DNA of 64,000 nt, taken from Capillidium heterosporum. Lineage: Eukaryota > Entomophthoromycota > Entomophthoromycetes > Entomophthorales > Capillidiaceae. The notes under the pieces are model-generated. The model did not search any database and was not told the DNA's origin. It was given only the letters and a program-made list of their open reading frames with translations. Of this stretch, positions 11,843 through 23,697 are shown one piece after another. Positions within the stretch are counted from its first letter, which is position 1. Every line of letters starts with the position of its first letter. Position numbers and translations under genes: made by a program. The DNA lies in the NCBI GenBank assembly GCA_016630905.1, contig WBMQ01000010.1, positions 682,001 to 746,000 of the forward strand, given 5' to 3'.

Positions 11843-13551
11843 TCATACCAATTCCACATCAGTTTTAAAATCCATAAAGAAGATGGATCCATTGGGTATA
11901 GTGTTGTACTTGGTATCTAGTTCTACTTTAACTCTATCCAAAAACTCACTCGATTTCCCTAGTTTCAATTTGCTTCTAATCTCTTCCTGAACCAGCTTAG
12001 TATGTGAATCCTCTAGATCAACCTCCTTATACCTCTTCACCAAATCATAAATATATTCGATAGATTTTGGTAAGAATATGGAATTATTTAACCTATCACA
12101 AATAATATCATAGAGCTCGTCATCGGTGTTATCTAATTTGCTGAGTAGCATATTCGTTAACTTTTGATCCGACCGACATTTTGACAGGTCTGACTGATTG
12201 GAGCCCTTGACGGATAGAGTGCTATAGTCTTTTTGAGTGTCGTCCTGGCAGTCGGTAAACCACCTTTTGGTATACAAATTTAAAAGGGATCCTATTGAGT
12301 TCCAAGCCTCTTTGTTGAATTTGAAGGTGTCCTTGAAATCCTTGAGAACCACCTTTTGTGAGCTATCCAGCAAACTCTGACGGCATTCCAGATCCATTAT
12401 TAAAGTAAAAGCCAAATTGTTGGAGTTGTAAAGTTGATGCGTTTGTGAAGTGGTGAATGTAGTCGCCAAGCTTTTCAAACATCTCATCCTTAAAGTAAGC
12501 AGCACATTGGTAAACGACGATGCCAGATACTAGAATCAAACCAAACTTTAATAGGGCCTTCAAAGCAGCCCGATCGTAGTTCTGGATGGCTTCAACTCCT
12601 ATAGCTTCCATCAGCAGATCAAAGAATTGGTCAGCGAGGGAACATTGAGTTCCAAACCGTTCAACTAAATCTAGGTCAACAAACCTGTTTACATTTTCGC
12701 TTTTTTCATCTACATCTTCCTAAATAATACTAAAAATTAATTCTTTTTAACAAAGTAGCAAGGCTTACTAGATGAAACTTGAAGTAAAAGACAAGGTAAA
12801 AGATTTCTGCAAATCTGGAAACCTTACTGTGGATGCGTAACTGTTCTAAAGCATTGGTTCGGCCTAGGTAGAGATTGGATATATCCATTACAGTTAGTTG
12901 ATCTACCTTGCCAAAAACAAGCTCAAAATAGTGGAAGGGTTGGCAGCAGACCGACAGTAGTAAGGTATTCTCCAGGCTATTTATGAAAACTTGTGGTTCG
13001 GTGAGCCCCAACAAAGTATCATTGAGCTTCAACAAATTTTGAGAGCATGCCAGCTTCTTAATTAAAGTGTGTAGCTTGGAGCTATATTTCAACAAGTTCT
13101 TGTCTTGAAAAGAATTTTTGGAAGTGAAAGTGATATACCCATAGTAGTCAGGATTCATGTTCAGGTAGCATTTTCTTGATATATAGGAGGCTAACTTCGG
13201 TAGGTTAACTGGTGAGATAGAGGGATCTTCCAAGTAGTTGGAGTTGGTATCGTCCATGTCACTGTCGAAAGGATCAGTGGTAGCTAAGTAATTATGGAAA
13301 TCAGAGTTGTATCCATTGGAGCTTTTGCTAGACCAAGTTGCAAAATCGTTGTTAGCATCTTCCATTCCAATAATTGCTAATCGTTTGCTGGTGCTGGCCT
13401 TGGATTTGAAGTTGAAATTGAGCCTTCTTGTTGAACATGTTCTTTGCATCATCGTATCAAAAATGCCTGTTATGGGCTTATGAACTGAAGCGGATTGGTT
13501 AAAAAGGTAATAAATCAGGTTTACTAATTTTGCGGATAAAGCAAAGCTCAT
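11843..13551 (-). CDS. Family A protein, copy A1 (frame broken once)
   Basis: Exon 1 is 13551-12769 and exon 2 starts at 12719. The intron is 49 nt, phase 0, at the same place as in the paralogues. Exon 1 encodes an N-terminal extension of about 60 residues not seen in A2-A4, then a diverged acidic region and a helical segment ending HSKVSRFAEIFYLVFYFKFHL. Exon 2 carries one hydrophobic helix (LLKFGLILVSGIVVYQCAAYF). After an apparent extra base near 12444-12452 the frame shifts and continues open for about 200 codons (NSNNLAFTLIMDLECRQ..) to the family signature TIPNGSIFFMDF near 11880. The downstream frame aligns clearly with A2-A4, so the shift is real in this sequence. It is the most diverged of the four long copies. 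I do not recognise the family; a single-pass membrane protein is the most the sequence supports. Confidence 0.6.
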
Positions 13552-13970
13552 TGGATCGAATAGTTCAAAAGCTATGCAGTTTATGGATATAGTAGAGTAA
13601 AAGGCAACAGTGCCAAGCTAAATAACACTATAATCAACTATAAATCAAAAGTCCAAAATCCATCACTTAACAGCTTGCTGTAAATAAGTTAGACTTACCC
13701 ATTAGAGAATCGAGCGACAAGCTAGTGATCAATATTTCAACTTTACAATCAGTAAGATGCTTTCAACTAGCTTGTATAAAGTTAAATGTATAGGACTAAT
13801 CGTTAAAGGTGTAGTCATATGAAGATGGAAATAGTATGCTTAGAAAGATCAATATGATTAGTTAAAGTTTAATTCAAAGAGTTTAACTTAAAGCTACCTT
13901 TGCCTCCAAAATCATAAAGCAAATGTCAGATTTACTTACAATATGAGTCCCCACTCATCATCAACTAAGG

Positions 13971-15488
13971 CTATACCGATTCGTAATCCATAAAGAAAAT
14001 TGACCCATTAGGTATAGTTGCATACCTAACATCCAGTTCAATTTTGACCCTATTTACAAAAGTTTTTGGTTGTACTGCTACAATGCCAGCCTTTTTACGA
14101 GCCTCAGCATCTTCTTCATCTCCAACCGCATTGAGACCATCTATTACTAGTTTGTAGAAGCATTTTATATGTTTAGGTAAGGCCAAAGCGTTATAGAATC
14201 TTTTGGCAACGAGTCCAATAAAATTTTCGTCGACCTTGTGCAAGTTCTTCAATAAATAGTCGTCGAACTTTTTGTACACTTTACCCATGAGAGCGTCATC
14301 GGAGAACGTTTCCTTGGCATACAGTATTCGATAACATTTGGAATCGGGGTGCCGGCAGTCGATAAGCCATCGCCTTTTGTAGAGATCCATCAGAAGTTGC
14401 AACTGCTGCAAAGTTTCATGAGGTGACGCCAAGCTGGTGAGGAAATTGCTCCGAAATTTGCTGAGGATAGCTTTCTGCGAACTGTTGAGTTGATGAGAGC
14501 GGCGCTCTAGATCCATGATCAAAGCGAAGGCCAAGTCGTTAGAGGTAAAGAGTTTGTGAGGTTGGGAGGGACTGTCATAGTCGCCGAATCGTTTATTCAT
14601 GATAGATCGAATATGAGTAGCACGTTGGTAGACCTAGAATTTCGGTTATTACTAGCAACGCGAACTTAACTATCAGCTTGACGGTATTTGAGTCGTATTC
14701 ATAACTTTGAGAAGATTTGTACTTGGATTTCAGATGTACGTTGTCCATCAAAATTTGAAAGATTTGATCGGCGTAGGCATCTTCAACACCAAATTTTCCA
14801 TCTTCCCGATTTGTATGAGATGGCTCCTAAAGAATAAAGGATGCAAAGTTAAGTACGCTATATAAGCTTCAAAGTATAAAAAATAAACTACCCATTGAAA
14901 CTTAAAATAGAAGATCCGGTTGAGTAATTTGGCCAGCTTGGAGACCTTGGAGTGGATCTGTAATCTACCCAATATGTCAATTTTATCCAGATAGAGGCTG
15001 TCATTCTTCGCTATATACTCTGGGGTACAGGAACGGAACAGGGGATAATACAGCACAAAAGGTTGAAGCAATACTAGATGTAGCAGCTTACTCCCCTTTA
15101 CCTTAGCCAAAAAATCATCTGGGCTTACCTCTTCAAAGTTCACATCATAGTCCAACAAACTTTCCGATGTAGCTAACCTCTCTGCCATGGAGCGTAACTT
15201 GTTCTCATTGAAGGTGAATTGATAATAATAATTATCTTCACCCGAGTCAGTGCCATGTTCATAAAAATCGGGGTCATCGTAAACTTTGTGTTGTCGTGTT
15301 ATAAACCTATATAATCTTTCATGGTCCAAGAGGTCGATATCTGAGCCTTCCTCAGATTCACTATCAGTTACCCATCCTTCATAGTTGGGAGTATCCATGT
15401 AAACTGGGTGGTTTTGAGAGTCGAAGGAGGCTGCATCGTCCCAACCTTGGTCAGAATGAGCTTCACAAGTGCAGTTGTTGTCTACCAT
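13971..15488 (-). CDS. Family A protein, copy A2 (frame broken once)
   Basis: ATG at 15488 was chosen because it aligns with A3 and A4 (M-V-D-N-N-C). Exon 1 is 15488-14892 (199 codons, the same length as A4). The intron is 14891-14827 and exon 2 starts at 14826. The N-terminus has two Cys (CTCEAH), SDQGWDDAASFDSQNHPVY and a strongly acidic stretch. A helical block ends SKVSKLAKLLNRIFYFKF. Exon 2 opens with a region ending DQIFQILMDN, then a hydrophobic helix. An extra G near 14632-14636 shifts the frame, and the zero frame runs into a TAA about 17 codons later. The shifted frame continues cleanly through NDLAFALIMDLERRSHQL to GSIFFMDYESV at 13971. Function unknown. A conserved block lies just upstream (15515-15566). 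Confidence 0.62.
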
Positions 15489-15514
15489 AGTGCTCTTTTT
15501 GGGTAAACTCAATT

Positions 15515-15566
15515 CAAGCTTGCTCAAATTGTGCTAGATCTAAAAGTTCGTTTTTGGTTGATGTGT
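15515..15566 (-). promoter_or_regulatory. Conserved 5' block of family A (A2)
   Basis: Read on the minus strand, about 50 nt upstream of the A2 ATG match the region upstream of A3 (21101-21154) and A4 (23603-23657). Shared pieces include CATCAACCAAA, GAACTT, AGCACAATTTGAG and AAGCTTG. Conservation outside the coding sequence suggests a promoter, 5' UTR or simply recent duplication. Confidence 0.5.
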
Positions 15567-18482
15567 TGGTGCTAGAAGCTGAGACAAGTAACTAGTTTGC
15601 AATTTGTATACCATCTAATGGAAATTTAGGTTTATAGCAGTGTAAATTCAATGCAATTTTAGCTTATCCAATAATGCACGTGCCTATTGGTGAGCTTTGA
15701 ATGATTAAAGATTTAATGGGGATATCACCTTTAGTTGCAGTTTGTTTCTAGCCAATAATAACATTATATATCTACTAAAATCTGGCAAGTTAGTTTGATT
15801 CTATTCCTATCAAACAGGTTTATAGAAAGTTAGATATATCTATGGTAGTTGGGTAAACCGGTTCAATTTTATGGCTAAAGTAAGAATTAAAATTGTAGCA
15901 AAATTGGCATAGTATCTGAAATGGTGGTAAAAATATAGAATTAGGCGGATGATACGATTCCCTTCCTATCTAAATTTGGATTCCAACTTCAACTACAAAT
16001 TCAATCTACTTTCTGTTAATCTAATAAGCTAATTACTTTTACCAATCCAACTTTTGATTTCAAAGTTGAGCCAATAGGCCTTCGAACTGTTAGATCGAAG
16101 GTGAAGAGGCATTGCAATTTAATTGTTTTTTGAAGAGACTAGTAAGCGCTATCCTGGCAAGCTATAATTGCTATATAGGTCTAATAAATAACCATAGTCT
16201 AATGGACTCAAGGCAGACTATCAAAGACTAATGTTTCTTTAACGGATATCTTCCATCAAAAGAAATTGAATTCGCTATACTATAATCATTTTTCTGTATA
16301 TATGAATGTAATAGCAATATTACAGAATTATAAAATTTTATATACGAATCAATAACCGGTTTCTATCTTGTATATTCTTTTATATCATTATTACAGTTTA
16401 ACTATAGCTTAGGTATTTAAAAAATTTACTATGGCCAATGATAAGGTTATAAACAAAGGTATATCATTATTATTTTAGATTGCTGCAATGTACATATTCG
16501 TACCTGAAAATTTTAATATACGAAAATTAAAGTGTAGTGTTTGTAACATTGATTTTAATACATGCATATGTAACCTTCATACCTATCGTGGATTTAAAAC
16601 AGATATTAGCAAAGTTGGATTCTTTCAAAAGATAATAACGGCATGTTTTCATAGATCCATCCAAAGATATTTGTTGTAGAATGGGATGGTTACACATGTG
16701 AAACGATGGGGGTAAGCATACTATCTTTACTTGCAAAGCTTTTAAAAGACACGGTGGCTCAAGGTTAGTATTTACTCAAGATGGATACTGGAATTGAAGT
16801 AACCTTCCTGTATACTGTACTTCCTTTACTTCAAAGATATGGTGGCTATCTAATAAGGATAGTATGCAATCCAAAATGTACTCTATCGGCGAAAAATTAG
16901 CCAGAACTTTATACCAACATCAAATGAAAATTGGTCAGCATTACTCCTATCCCAACCTAATTTAAGGGTCTAAAGGTGCTGATTTGAAGAAGGGGCAGTG
17001 CACTGGTTTATGATCAACATTAAGGTCTAGGTGTAGGATAAATATTTGATCAGTAGATCGTCCAACATCTGCTTTATTTCAATTACAATTGAAAGTGAAT
17101 TTGGCTGCAAATACACATCTGAATAAAATGGAGTATCAAATTAAATAGATGCTCAATTAGATAGCATACGAAGGGTTGGTTAGTGCTAAAAGTTTACCAA
17201 AACTGCATCCAAGGGAAAACATTTAACAGCTTTAAATTTCCAACCAATAGCTTCAACCAAGTGCTATGATCTAAGCGCATCTCTTTATGCCATACAAATT
17301 TAGCTTCCAAGCTAAAGCCATTGTAGCGATAAACTTAAAGCAAGGCTTATTCAGGTGATAAGTCAGTTTCCCAGGTTGTATGATTGGATTGTAGCTGATT
17401 GACTTTATCCCTTCCTTCAAAATCTACTGCCCTGTTCCGATAAATTGGGCAAAATCTTACAATAAAACTTGTAAAAATAATGCAGGATTTTCAGATCGGA
17501 GTTGTATCCAATTTAGATGTGGTTTACTAATAAAAGGTATTGCTGATAGCTCTGAGTTTCCCTTATACCTTCTAAAATTAATTTTACAAAGGTACCTTTC
17601 TCTACAAAATTTAACTTTCATACAGTCTAGCACCACCAACTTTTATCAATTAGCGATATCGAAAAGCCCAATTATTACCAACTTTAGTTCTTTGTCTCGA
17701 GGTAAGCTATTTTCTAACAACTTTATGGGTGTAGTCTTGGTTTAAGGCGTGCTTTAGTTAGTAGCTACTGCAACTTCAACTAGTTTTCACACTGGACTGC
17801 CAACTTAAATGTAGCTTTAGTGTAATGAGTAGTCGTCTTGACGAACTTGATCTATAAAGATACTTTTTCCCCATACGATTACCACTTAAAGTATAGCAGT
17901 TCGAATTCATTTCCCAATTTCGACCATTTGGTGATGGAACTTTAAACTTGAGAAGGGCGTTAATTAATTGCACTAAGATTCAGATTTTCATTGGCAATTG
18001 ACAATTCCCTTCCAACAGCTTCCAGCTTCTAAATTTAAATTCCAAACTAGCCTCCAACCTCACTTTAACTTTTTCCATCTTAGTTTAGTTCAACTTAGCC
18101 CAACGTATCAACTTGATACCGGTATATCTTTATCTTTACCTAATATACGATACTGCTGTCGCCAACTTTTTCAAAAGCATAGTTCAACAATCTAATCGCT
18201 GTAACTTTAGATTTTAATCCGGCCCTAGTATATAGTTTTATTTGCCATCGCGTTTGTAGTTATCTTGAGAGTTTATAACGAAAGCATAATTAGTTTCATA
18301 GAAGTTTACCTTTACTGTCGACAAGTTGAAAAGTGAAAGGATAGTAGTAGCGCTAACTAAAACACCTAAACCAAACTACACCCGATATTAACTTTGTTCT
18401 TTGTTCCGACGTTTTAATTAATAACCAACACCTACTAGGCCATTCTACAAAAAGCTTAATAAAATAACACCAGCTAGCAACC
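15567..18482. other. Central intergenic region of the mirror-image block
   Basis: About 2.9 kb, AT-rich. Open frames at 16488-16736, 17457-17639 and 17776-18195 lie on both strands and look like chance. I see no gene here; the arrestin-like promoter must lie near its right end. Confidence 0.5.
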
Positions 18483-19906
18483 ATGGTCAAGCCAGAAAGT
18501 TTTCACATCCAATTCTTGGACCAGGACGACAACCTATCCCCCATTCCCACCTTCTACTCGGGTCAGATAATTCGAGGTACAGTATCAGCTTTCCAACCTC
18601 AGCTAACTTTATAAATAATAGGTGTGGTACGGTTTAGATTCCTTCGTCCGGAACGCTCCAAATCATTAGTAATCAACTTCATCGGTACCGAAACTACCTA
18701 CGACGGACCAGCTGGTGCTAAACGTACCGCCACTGAGACTGACATATTCAAAGCCAAAGTCAACTTGTGGAACGACCCCTGTGGTTACTTTGAGGCCAAG
18801 TGGTTTGCCTTCCCCTTCCAAGTTGATCTAGGCCAGTACAATTTCCCTTCTTCCTACGAGGTAAAATTCTTTAATCAATTCAATTCTAATTGATATAATA
18901 GGGTGAGTACGCCAATATCCGGTACAAGTTCAAAGCGGTTATAGATCGACCATCCAGATTCGGTCATTCGACCTCGGCGCCTGTTATACTTTTATCTTCC
19001 ATTCCCACCTTCTTACCTCAGTTTGCCAAGATGGAGACCTTCCAAACTTCAGCCGTCTTCGGTACGTTCAGTCGCGAGACTCTAACTTTGGTCGTTGATA
19101 CCAACTTGCGATCCTGCTGCCCCGGTGGCAAGTTGGTTTTGGATGTATCACTGTCCCCCCACAACACCAAGTCCATCAGCTCCGTTCAGTTCAACTTGGT
19201 ACAGGAGGTAGTAGCTACCGGACCACGCGGGTAAAATTTTACGTCGCAAAATTCCAATGCTAATTTTTCAAGTAGTAGGTTCAAGTGCAACTACACTATT
19301 CACCAACAGGACGTCCCCATAAGTCAGATTGTAGGCGAAGATGCTGATTTGGTAAAAATTTGTGTACCTCCAACTTGCCCACCTACTATCGATTCCAGCC
19401 AAGTCATCGATCTCACCTACCATATCTTAGTGACTGCTAACGTAGCTTGGTCCTACACTCCTTTAAGTTTAAAAATTCCTATACAAATAAGTACTTTGAA
19501 TGTCACCGTCGATGAAATCCCGAACCTAACTATTGGCCCACAGTACCTTCCCCCTATACTACAGCCTAGTGATATCGAAGTGTCAGACCTCCCACCTAAC
19601 TTTTTGAAGGAGCATGGAGGAAATGGTACCCATGGAGCTACCAAAAACCTCAACAACCGACTTTCCATCACCCCATCGTTGACCTCGGACGTCTCTAGTT
19701 TATTCAGCCATGACAGCGATGAACTTGCTGAGGTGAATTTAAACAAGCGACAAACCATTATGGTACAGCCTATATATACCCCAAGGAACGACGTTGATCA
19801 GTTCAAACCTTTTATGCAAACGCATGCCAACCCCAACTCCAGCCCGGTTAGCTTAGGACTAACTGGTATAAGTCGTAACCCGTTACCTCGATCCACCGTA
19901 CTCTAA
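18483..19906 (+). CDS. Arrestin-domain protein (alpha-arrestin-like)
   Basis: Four exons: 18483-18576, 18622-18860, 18902-19230 and 19279-19906, giving 429 residues with consistent phases. The N-terminal sandwich is clear: FHIQFLDQDDNLSPIPTFYSGQIIRG, VRFRFLRPERSKSLVINFIGTE, then a PF..DL-type strand (FPFQVDLGQYNFPSSYEGEY) and IRYKFKAVIDRP. The second sandwich runs from about residue 150 to 310 with SPHNTKSISSVQFNLVQE and the HILVTANV/PIQISTLNV-type strands. The tail of about 120 residues is Ser/Asn-rich. No PPxY motif is visible, so recruitment of a Nedd4/Rsp5-type ligase is not directly supported. Fungal alpha-arrestins act as adaptors in endocytosis of membrane transporters. The gene is intact and sits alone between the inverted family A clusters. 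Confidence 0.88.
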
Positions 19907-21100
19907 AATTTCTTTGATTTATTTACTGCACCATCCTTCCTCTTTGTAAATAAATATTTTTAAAATTTGATTTGGGTTACTTGTATTGAATTCTGATATT
20001 TTACTGTATATTTGAGTTTTAAAGGATGCCAATAGCTATATGCACTCCTATATCTTGTTCTTTACTACCATACCAAGGTGTATGTATCTTTTAGATGCGG
20101 TGAATGTGCAATATATTTTAAAGAACCTTAGACTAATCATCTTGACCAGCCGATAACGAGCTGTTACAGTGGATTAAGTGAACATGTAGTTGGAAAGATT
20201 GATTCAATCCAAATTCTCCAATTTAACTATTATATCAACTATAATGAGATAAAACTCAATAAACAATTTCATAGCATCAATTTGAGCTAATATATATACA
20301 GGCTTTGTTGGAACGAAATATGGATTTTAATTGTAGTGTCAGCATTTCTTTCACTTATTAATTGTAAAGAATACAAACATGGATGTATCAAAATGCTTAA
20401 GCTATACATGTAAAATAGCTAAAACCAAAGTACAAATGCTTTGTATAACATCAGAGATAGAATTAAGCCAATTTTTTATTAAATGTAGGTTCAGCATCTC
20501 AATAAAATTAACTTAAAAGTACATTATCAACCTACTATCCAGCTCAAGTACTAAAATTATTTTTACACAGCTTAATTATCAAAATGAGCAATATAAAATC
20601 TAATACTATGCTGTATATAAGGCTGATAAAGTATAAATTAATAGGGATAGATATCATCATTACCAAAAGATACAAAATTTAAAGTTAAATTTTTACCTCT
20701 TCCGAATAAAAGTTCTCGTCATCACCATAACAAACCATACTGTTTTGAATAAAAAAATTGAAGGGTTGAACTAACGGCTCCAAAATTTTTGACTCTTGTA
20801 TATCCTCGATGGTTTGGGTTCAGAATTGGCTAAGTTGGTCTTCATGTTGAAGTTGAAGAAACTTTACCAAAGGTGATGTAGTTTTATCTTAGATTTGTGT
20901 TGGATCGAAAGAATTGGAAACTATTGGCTAATGTGATATTCAGCCTTCCACCTTAATGGGTGTAAATAAATTATAAAATTGGAACGTCTGTGAATTGAGC
21001 TTATTGGATCTTTGATTTTACACTTTTGTCAACAAAGACTGAAATTGTACTTAATATCAGCATCAATTACATAGTGAGTACACATCTCAGTTCCAGATAA
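19907..21100. other. Intergenic, no gene seen
   Basis: AT-rich spacer between the arrestin-like gene and the upstream block of A3. I see nothing supportable in it. Confidence 0.5.
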
Positions 21101-21154
21101 CAACATATCAACCAAACAAGAACTCCAAAGTCCAGCACAATTTGAGTAAGCTTG
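21101..21154 (+). promoter_or_regulatory. Conserved 5' block of family A (A3)
   Basis: Lies 28-81 nt upstream of the A3 ATG. It shares ACATATCAACCAAA, GAACT, AAGTCCAGCACAATTTGAG and AAGCTTG with the blocks before A2 and A4. Confidence 0.5.
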
Positions 21155-21181
21155 GAAATCAGTTTTAATTAAAATACTACT

Positions 21182-22729
21182 ATGGCAGACAACAACTGCA
21201 ACTGCAAAGCTTTATCCGACCAAGGTTGGAGCGATGCAGCCTCTTTCGACTCTCGAAACAATCCCATTTACTTTGATACTCCCAGCGATAGGTGGGGTAT
21301 TGACGTTGAATCCTTAGAAGGCTCCGATAGCAATTCCCTAGACATAAGAAAGTTAGATAGGATTATAACGCGACACTACCTCTGTGATGATAATTCCGAT
21401 TGTTGTGATCATGACACCGACTCAGAAGCTAGTAGCGACTGTTGCGACTTCCACTTCCATGCCAACAAGTTAAGCGCATCGGTTTACACTTTAGATAGGC
21501 TAGAAAATTTGCTGGACTACGACGAATACTTTGACGCAGTAAATCCAGACAATTTTTTAGAGCTGGATAGAGGGGAGTAGAGTGTTGAGCTTGGTGCTAT
21601 GTAGGCCACTGACTCTGTACCAAGATTTGGATGACGTTTGTAAGCCAGATTGCATGGATAAATTCGAATACTTTTATCTAAACGATATCAACCTGTTGGA
21701 TCAGTTACGGATTTATTGCAAGGTTTCTAAACTGGCCAAGCTGCTCTACCGGGTCTTCTACTTCAAATTCCACAAGGTAAGGCTATTTTTGTAGTTCTTC
21801 AATTGAATGGATATATTTTACCATTATCCTTTATTTTTAGGAGCAGTTGGATACGAACCAAATGTGTGAAGGTTCAATTGTCAAAGATAGGTTCATCGAT
21901 TTTACTTTGGAAGAAAGATTCGGTTCTAAGGATACGTATTCTGACCAAATATTTCAAATTTTGCTGGATAATCTACAGCTGAACTCCGAGTTCCAATATA
22001 GCCCAAGTTCTACCAAATTGATAGTTAAGTTCACTTTTTTAGTAGTAACCCGTGTTCTGGCCTACCAACTCGCTACCCAAGTTCAAGCTAAGCTCGTCGA
22101 AAAGTTTGGCGATTTTCGAAGCCACTCTCAAGCCCACAAAATCTTCAACTCCAACGATCTAGCCTTCACCTTGATTGCCGATTTGGAACGACGATCTCAC
22201 CTCCTCAGCCGCTCCCACAGGATTATATTGAATAATTTTAAGGCCAACTTCATCGTCAATTTCCAGCTGAAACCGGATGCTTGGCAGCAGATCGATGTCC
22301 TAATCGATCTTTATAAAAGGAGGTTACTTACTGACTGTCAACATACCAATTATCGATGCTTCAAAACTTTGAATTCCAGATCGACATACCAAGAGGATCT
22401 ACGGGTATGGCGGGTGATCAAGAGTATGGATACCTACCTGCTACTCCATCTGGATACGGTCTACGAAGCGTTTTACAATTATGTTGAGAAGCGGTTGGCC
22501 GATTATTTAATACTACCAAACCATATAAAGCATTTCTATCAGATAGCTAAGCAATTTAAAAATTCAGTTAAAGAGGTGCAGGATCCTTACGTGAGAGAAA
22601 CAATTCGAATTAATGCCGTAGAACCCAAGAAATTTGTAGGTAGGGTGGAAGTCGAATTAGGATGAGAGGTACGGTACTGTACCTAATGGGTCTATCTTCT
22701 TTATGGATTATGGACCGGTAACTAGTTGA
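21182..22729 (+). pseudogene. Family A copy A3, two frame breaks
   Basis: ATG at 21182 opens into MADNNCNCKALSDQGWSDAASFDS. The intron is 21777-21840, at the same place and phase as in the paralogues. Exon 2 includes TYSDQIFQILLDNLQLN, the hydrophobic helix and FNSNDLAFTLIADLERRSHLL, all uninterrupted. Two apparent extra bases break the frame. One is in a G-rich run at about 21566-21576, just before a TAG. The other is near 22661, where the frame meets TGA before the family signature. Skipping one base at each site restores the alignment through to TVPNGSIFFMDY and a TGA at 22727. An alternative for the first site is a 28-nt intron (GTAGAG..TGTAG), shorter than any other intron here. It could be a recent pseudogene or contain sequence errors. 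Confidence 0.6.
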
Positions 22730-23602
22730 TTATAATGCATTGAATGTGGTGTAAGTTTAATTGCTGCCTAAGATGAGTTTGTAGTATATGATAAACTTGA
22801 TATTTGAATTTTTCAGGCCTTTAGGACCCACAAGTAGTTTTAAGTATGTTTTTAAGTTAAACTTGTCAGTTTTGATACTTATAATCCACTTGACTTTATT
22901 TTCATATTCCTATAACGATCCTTTCAATAGCCTATACTATATATTTAGCTTTGTAATGAAGGTGAAAATGTCTTACTGGTTCTATGATACAATTGACCGT
23001 TTGATTTGATCTATCACTTTAAAAGATTAGTATAGCCGGCTTGTAGCTTATCACTAAGAGAAGGATGTTCGATTTCTTTAGCTTGTCTAAGAGTTGGTTT
23101 AGCGTCCTGTTAGGTTCTTTATACCCTATAAGGCTTGCTACAATCTGAACGGGTGATGGTTCAGATTGGTGATATCTCTCTAGCCAATTGACTTTAAATA
23201 TTTTTAGCATGAACAAAAATTATTGGATACAATATTCTCGTCCTCTATTTTACCCAAATTACTTTTTAAGCTAAAATTTATAAAAACAAATCGTCGATTT
23301 ATAGTATCGTTCTATCATATACCTAAATTATTTGAAAATATATATCTATATTTCTTTTAATATATCAAGTTAAAGGTATCGCCAATCTGGGTTATTACCC
23401 ATTCAAACTGTAGTAAAGTTTAATCTATTACTTCTCTAAGTATATTGGATATATGAATTTAAGCAGATTGGTATTCGGAACTAACCTATTCTTCAACATT
23501 TAATTTGTTGAAAAAGCCAAAAAGCAGGTCGATAGATCGATATGCAGATGCCCGAAGAGTTGACATTAATCCCACAACTGGCTATGCTTCTTAACTCCCA
23601 AC
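22730..23602. other. Intergenic, no gene seen
   Basis: Spacer between A3 and A4. Open frames at 22788-23216 occur on both strands without support. I see no gene. Confidence 0.5.
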
Positions 23603-23657
23603 AGCAACATATCGATCAAAAACGAACTTCCAAGTCCAGTACAAATTGACCAAGCTT
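23603..23657 (+). promoter_or_regulatory. Conserved 5' block of family A (A4)
   Basis: Upstream of the A4 ATG, sharing CAACATATC, ATCAAAAACGAACTT, AAGTCCAGTACAAATTGA and AAGCTT with the A2 and A3 blocks. Confidence 0.5.
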
Positions 23658-23697
23658 AAAGTTATCTTTGTTGAAAAGCATAAGAGTAAGGAGTACG

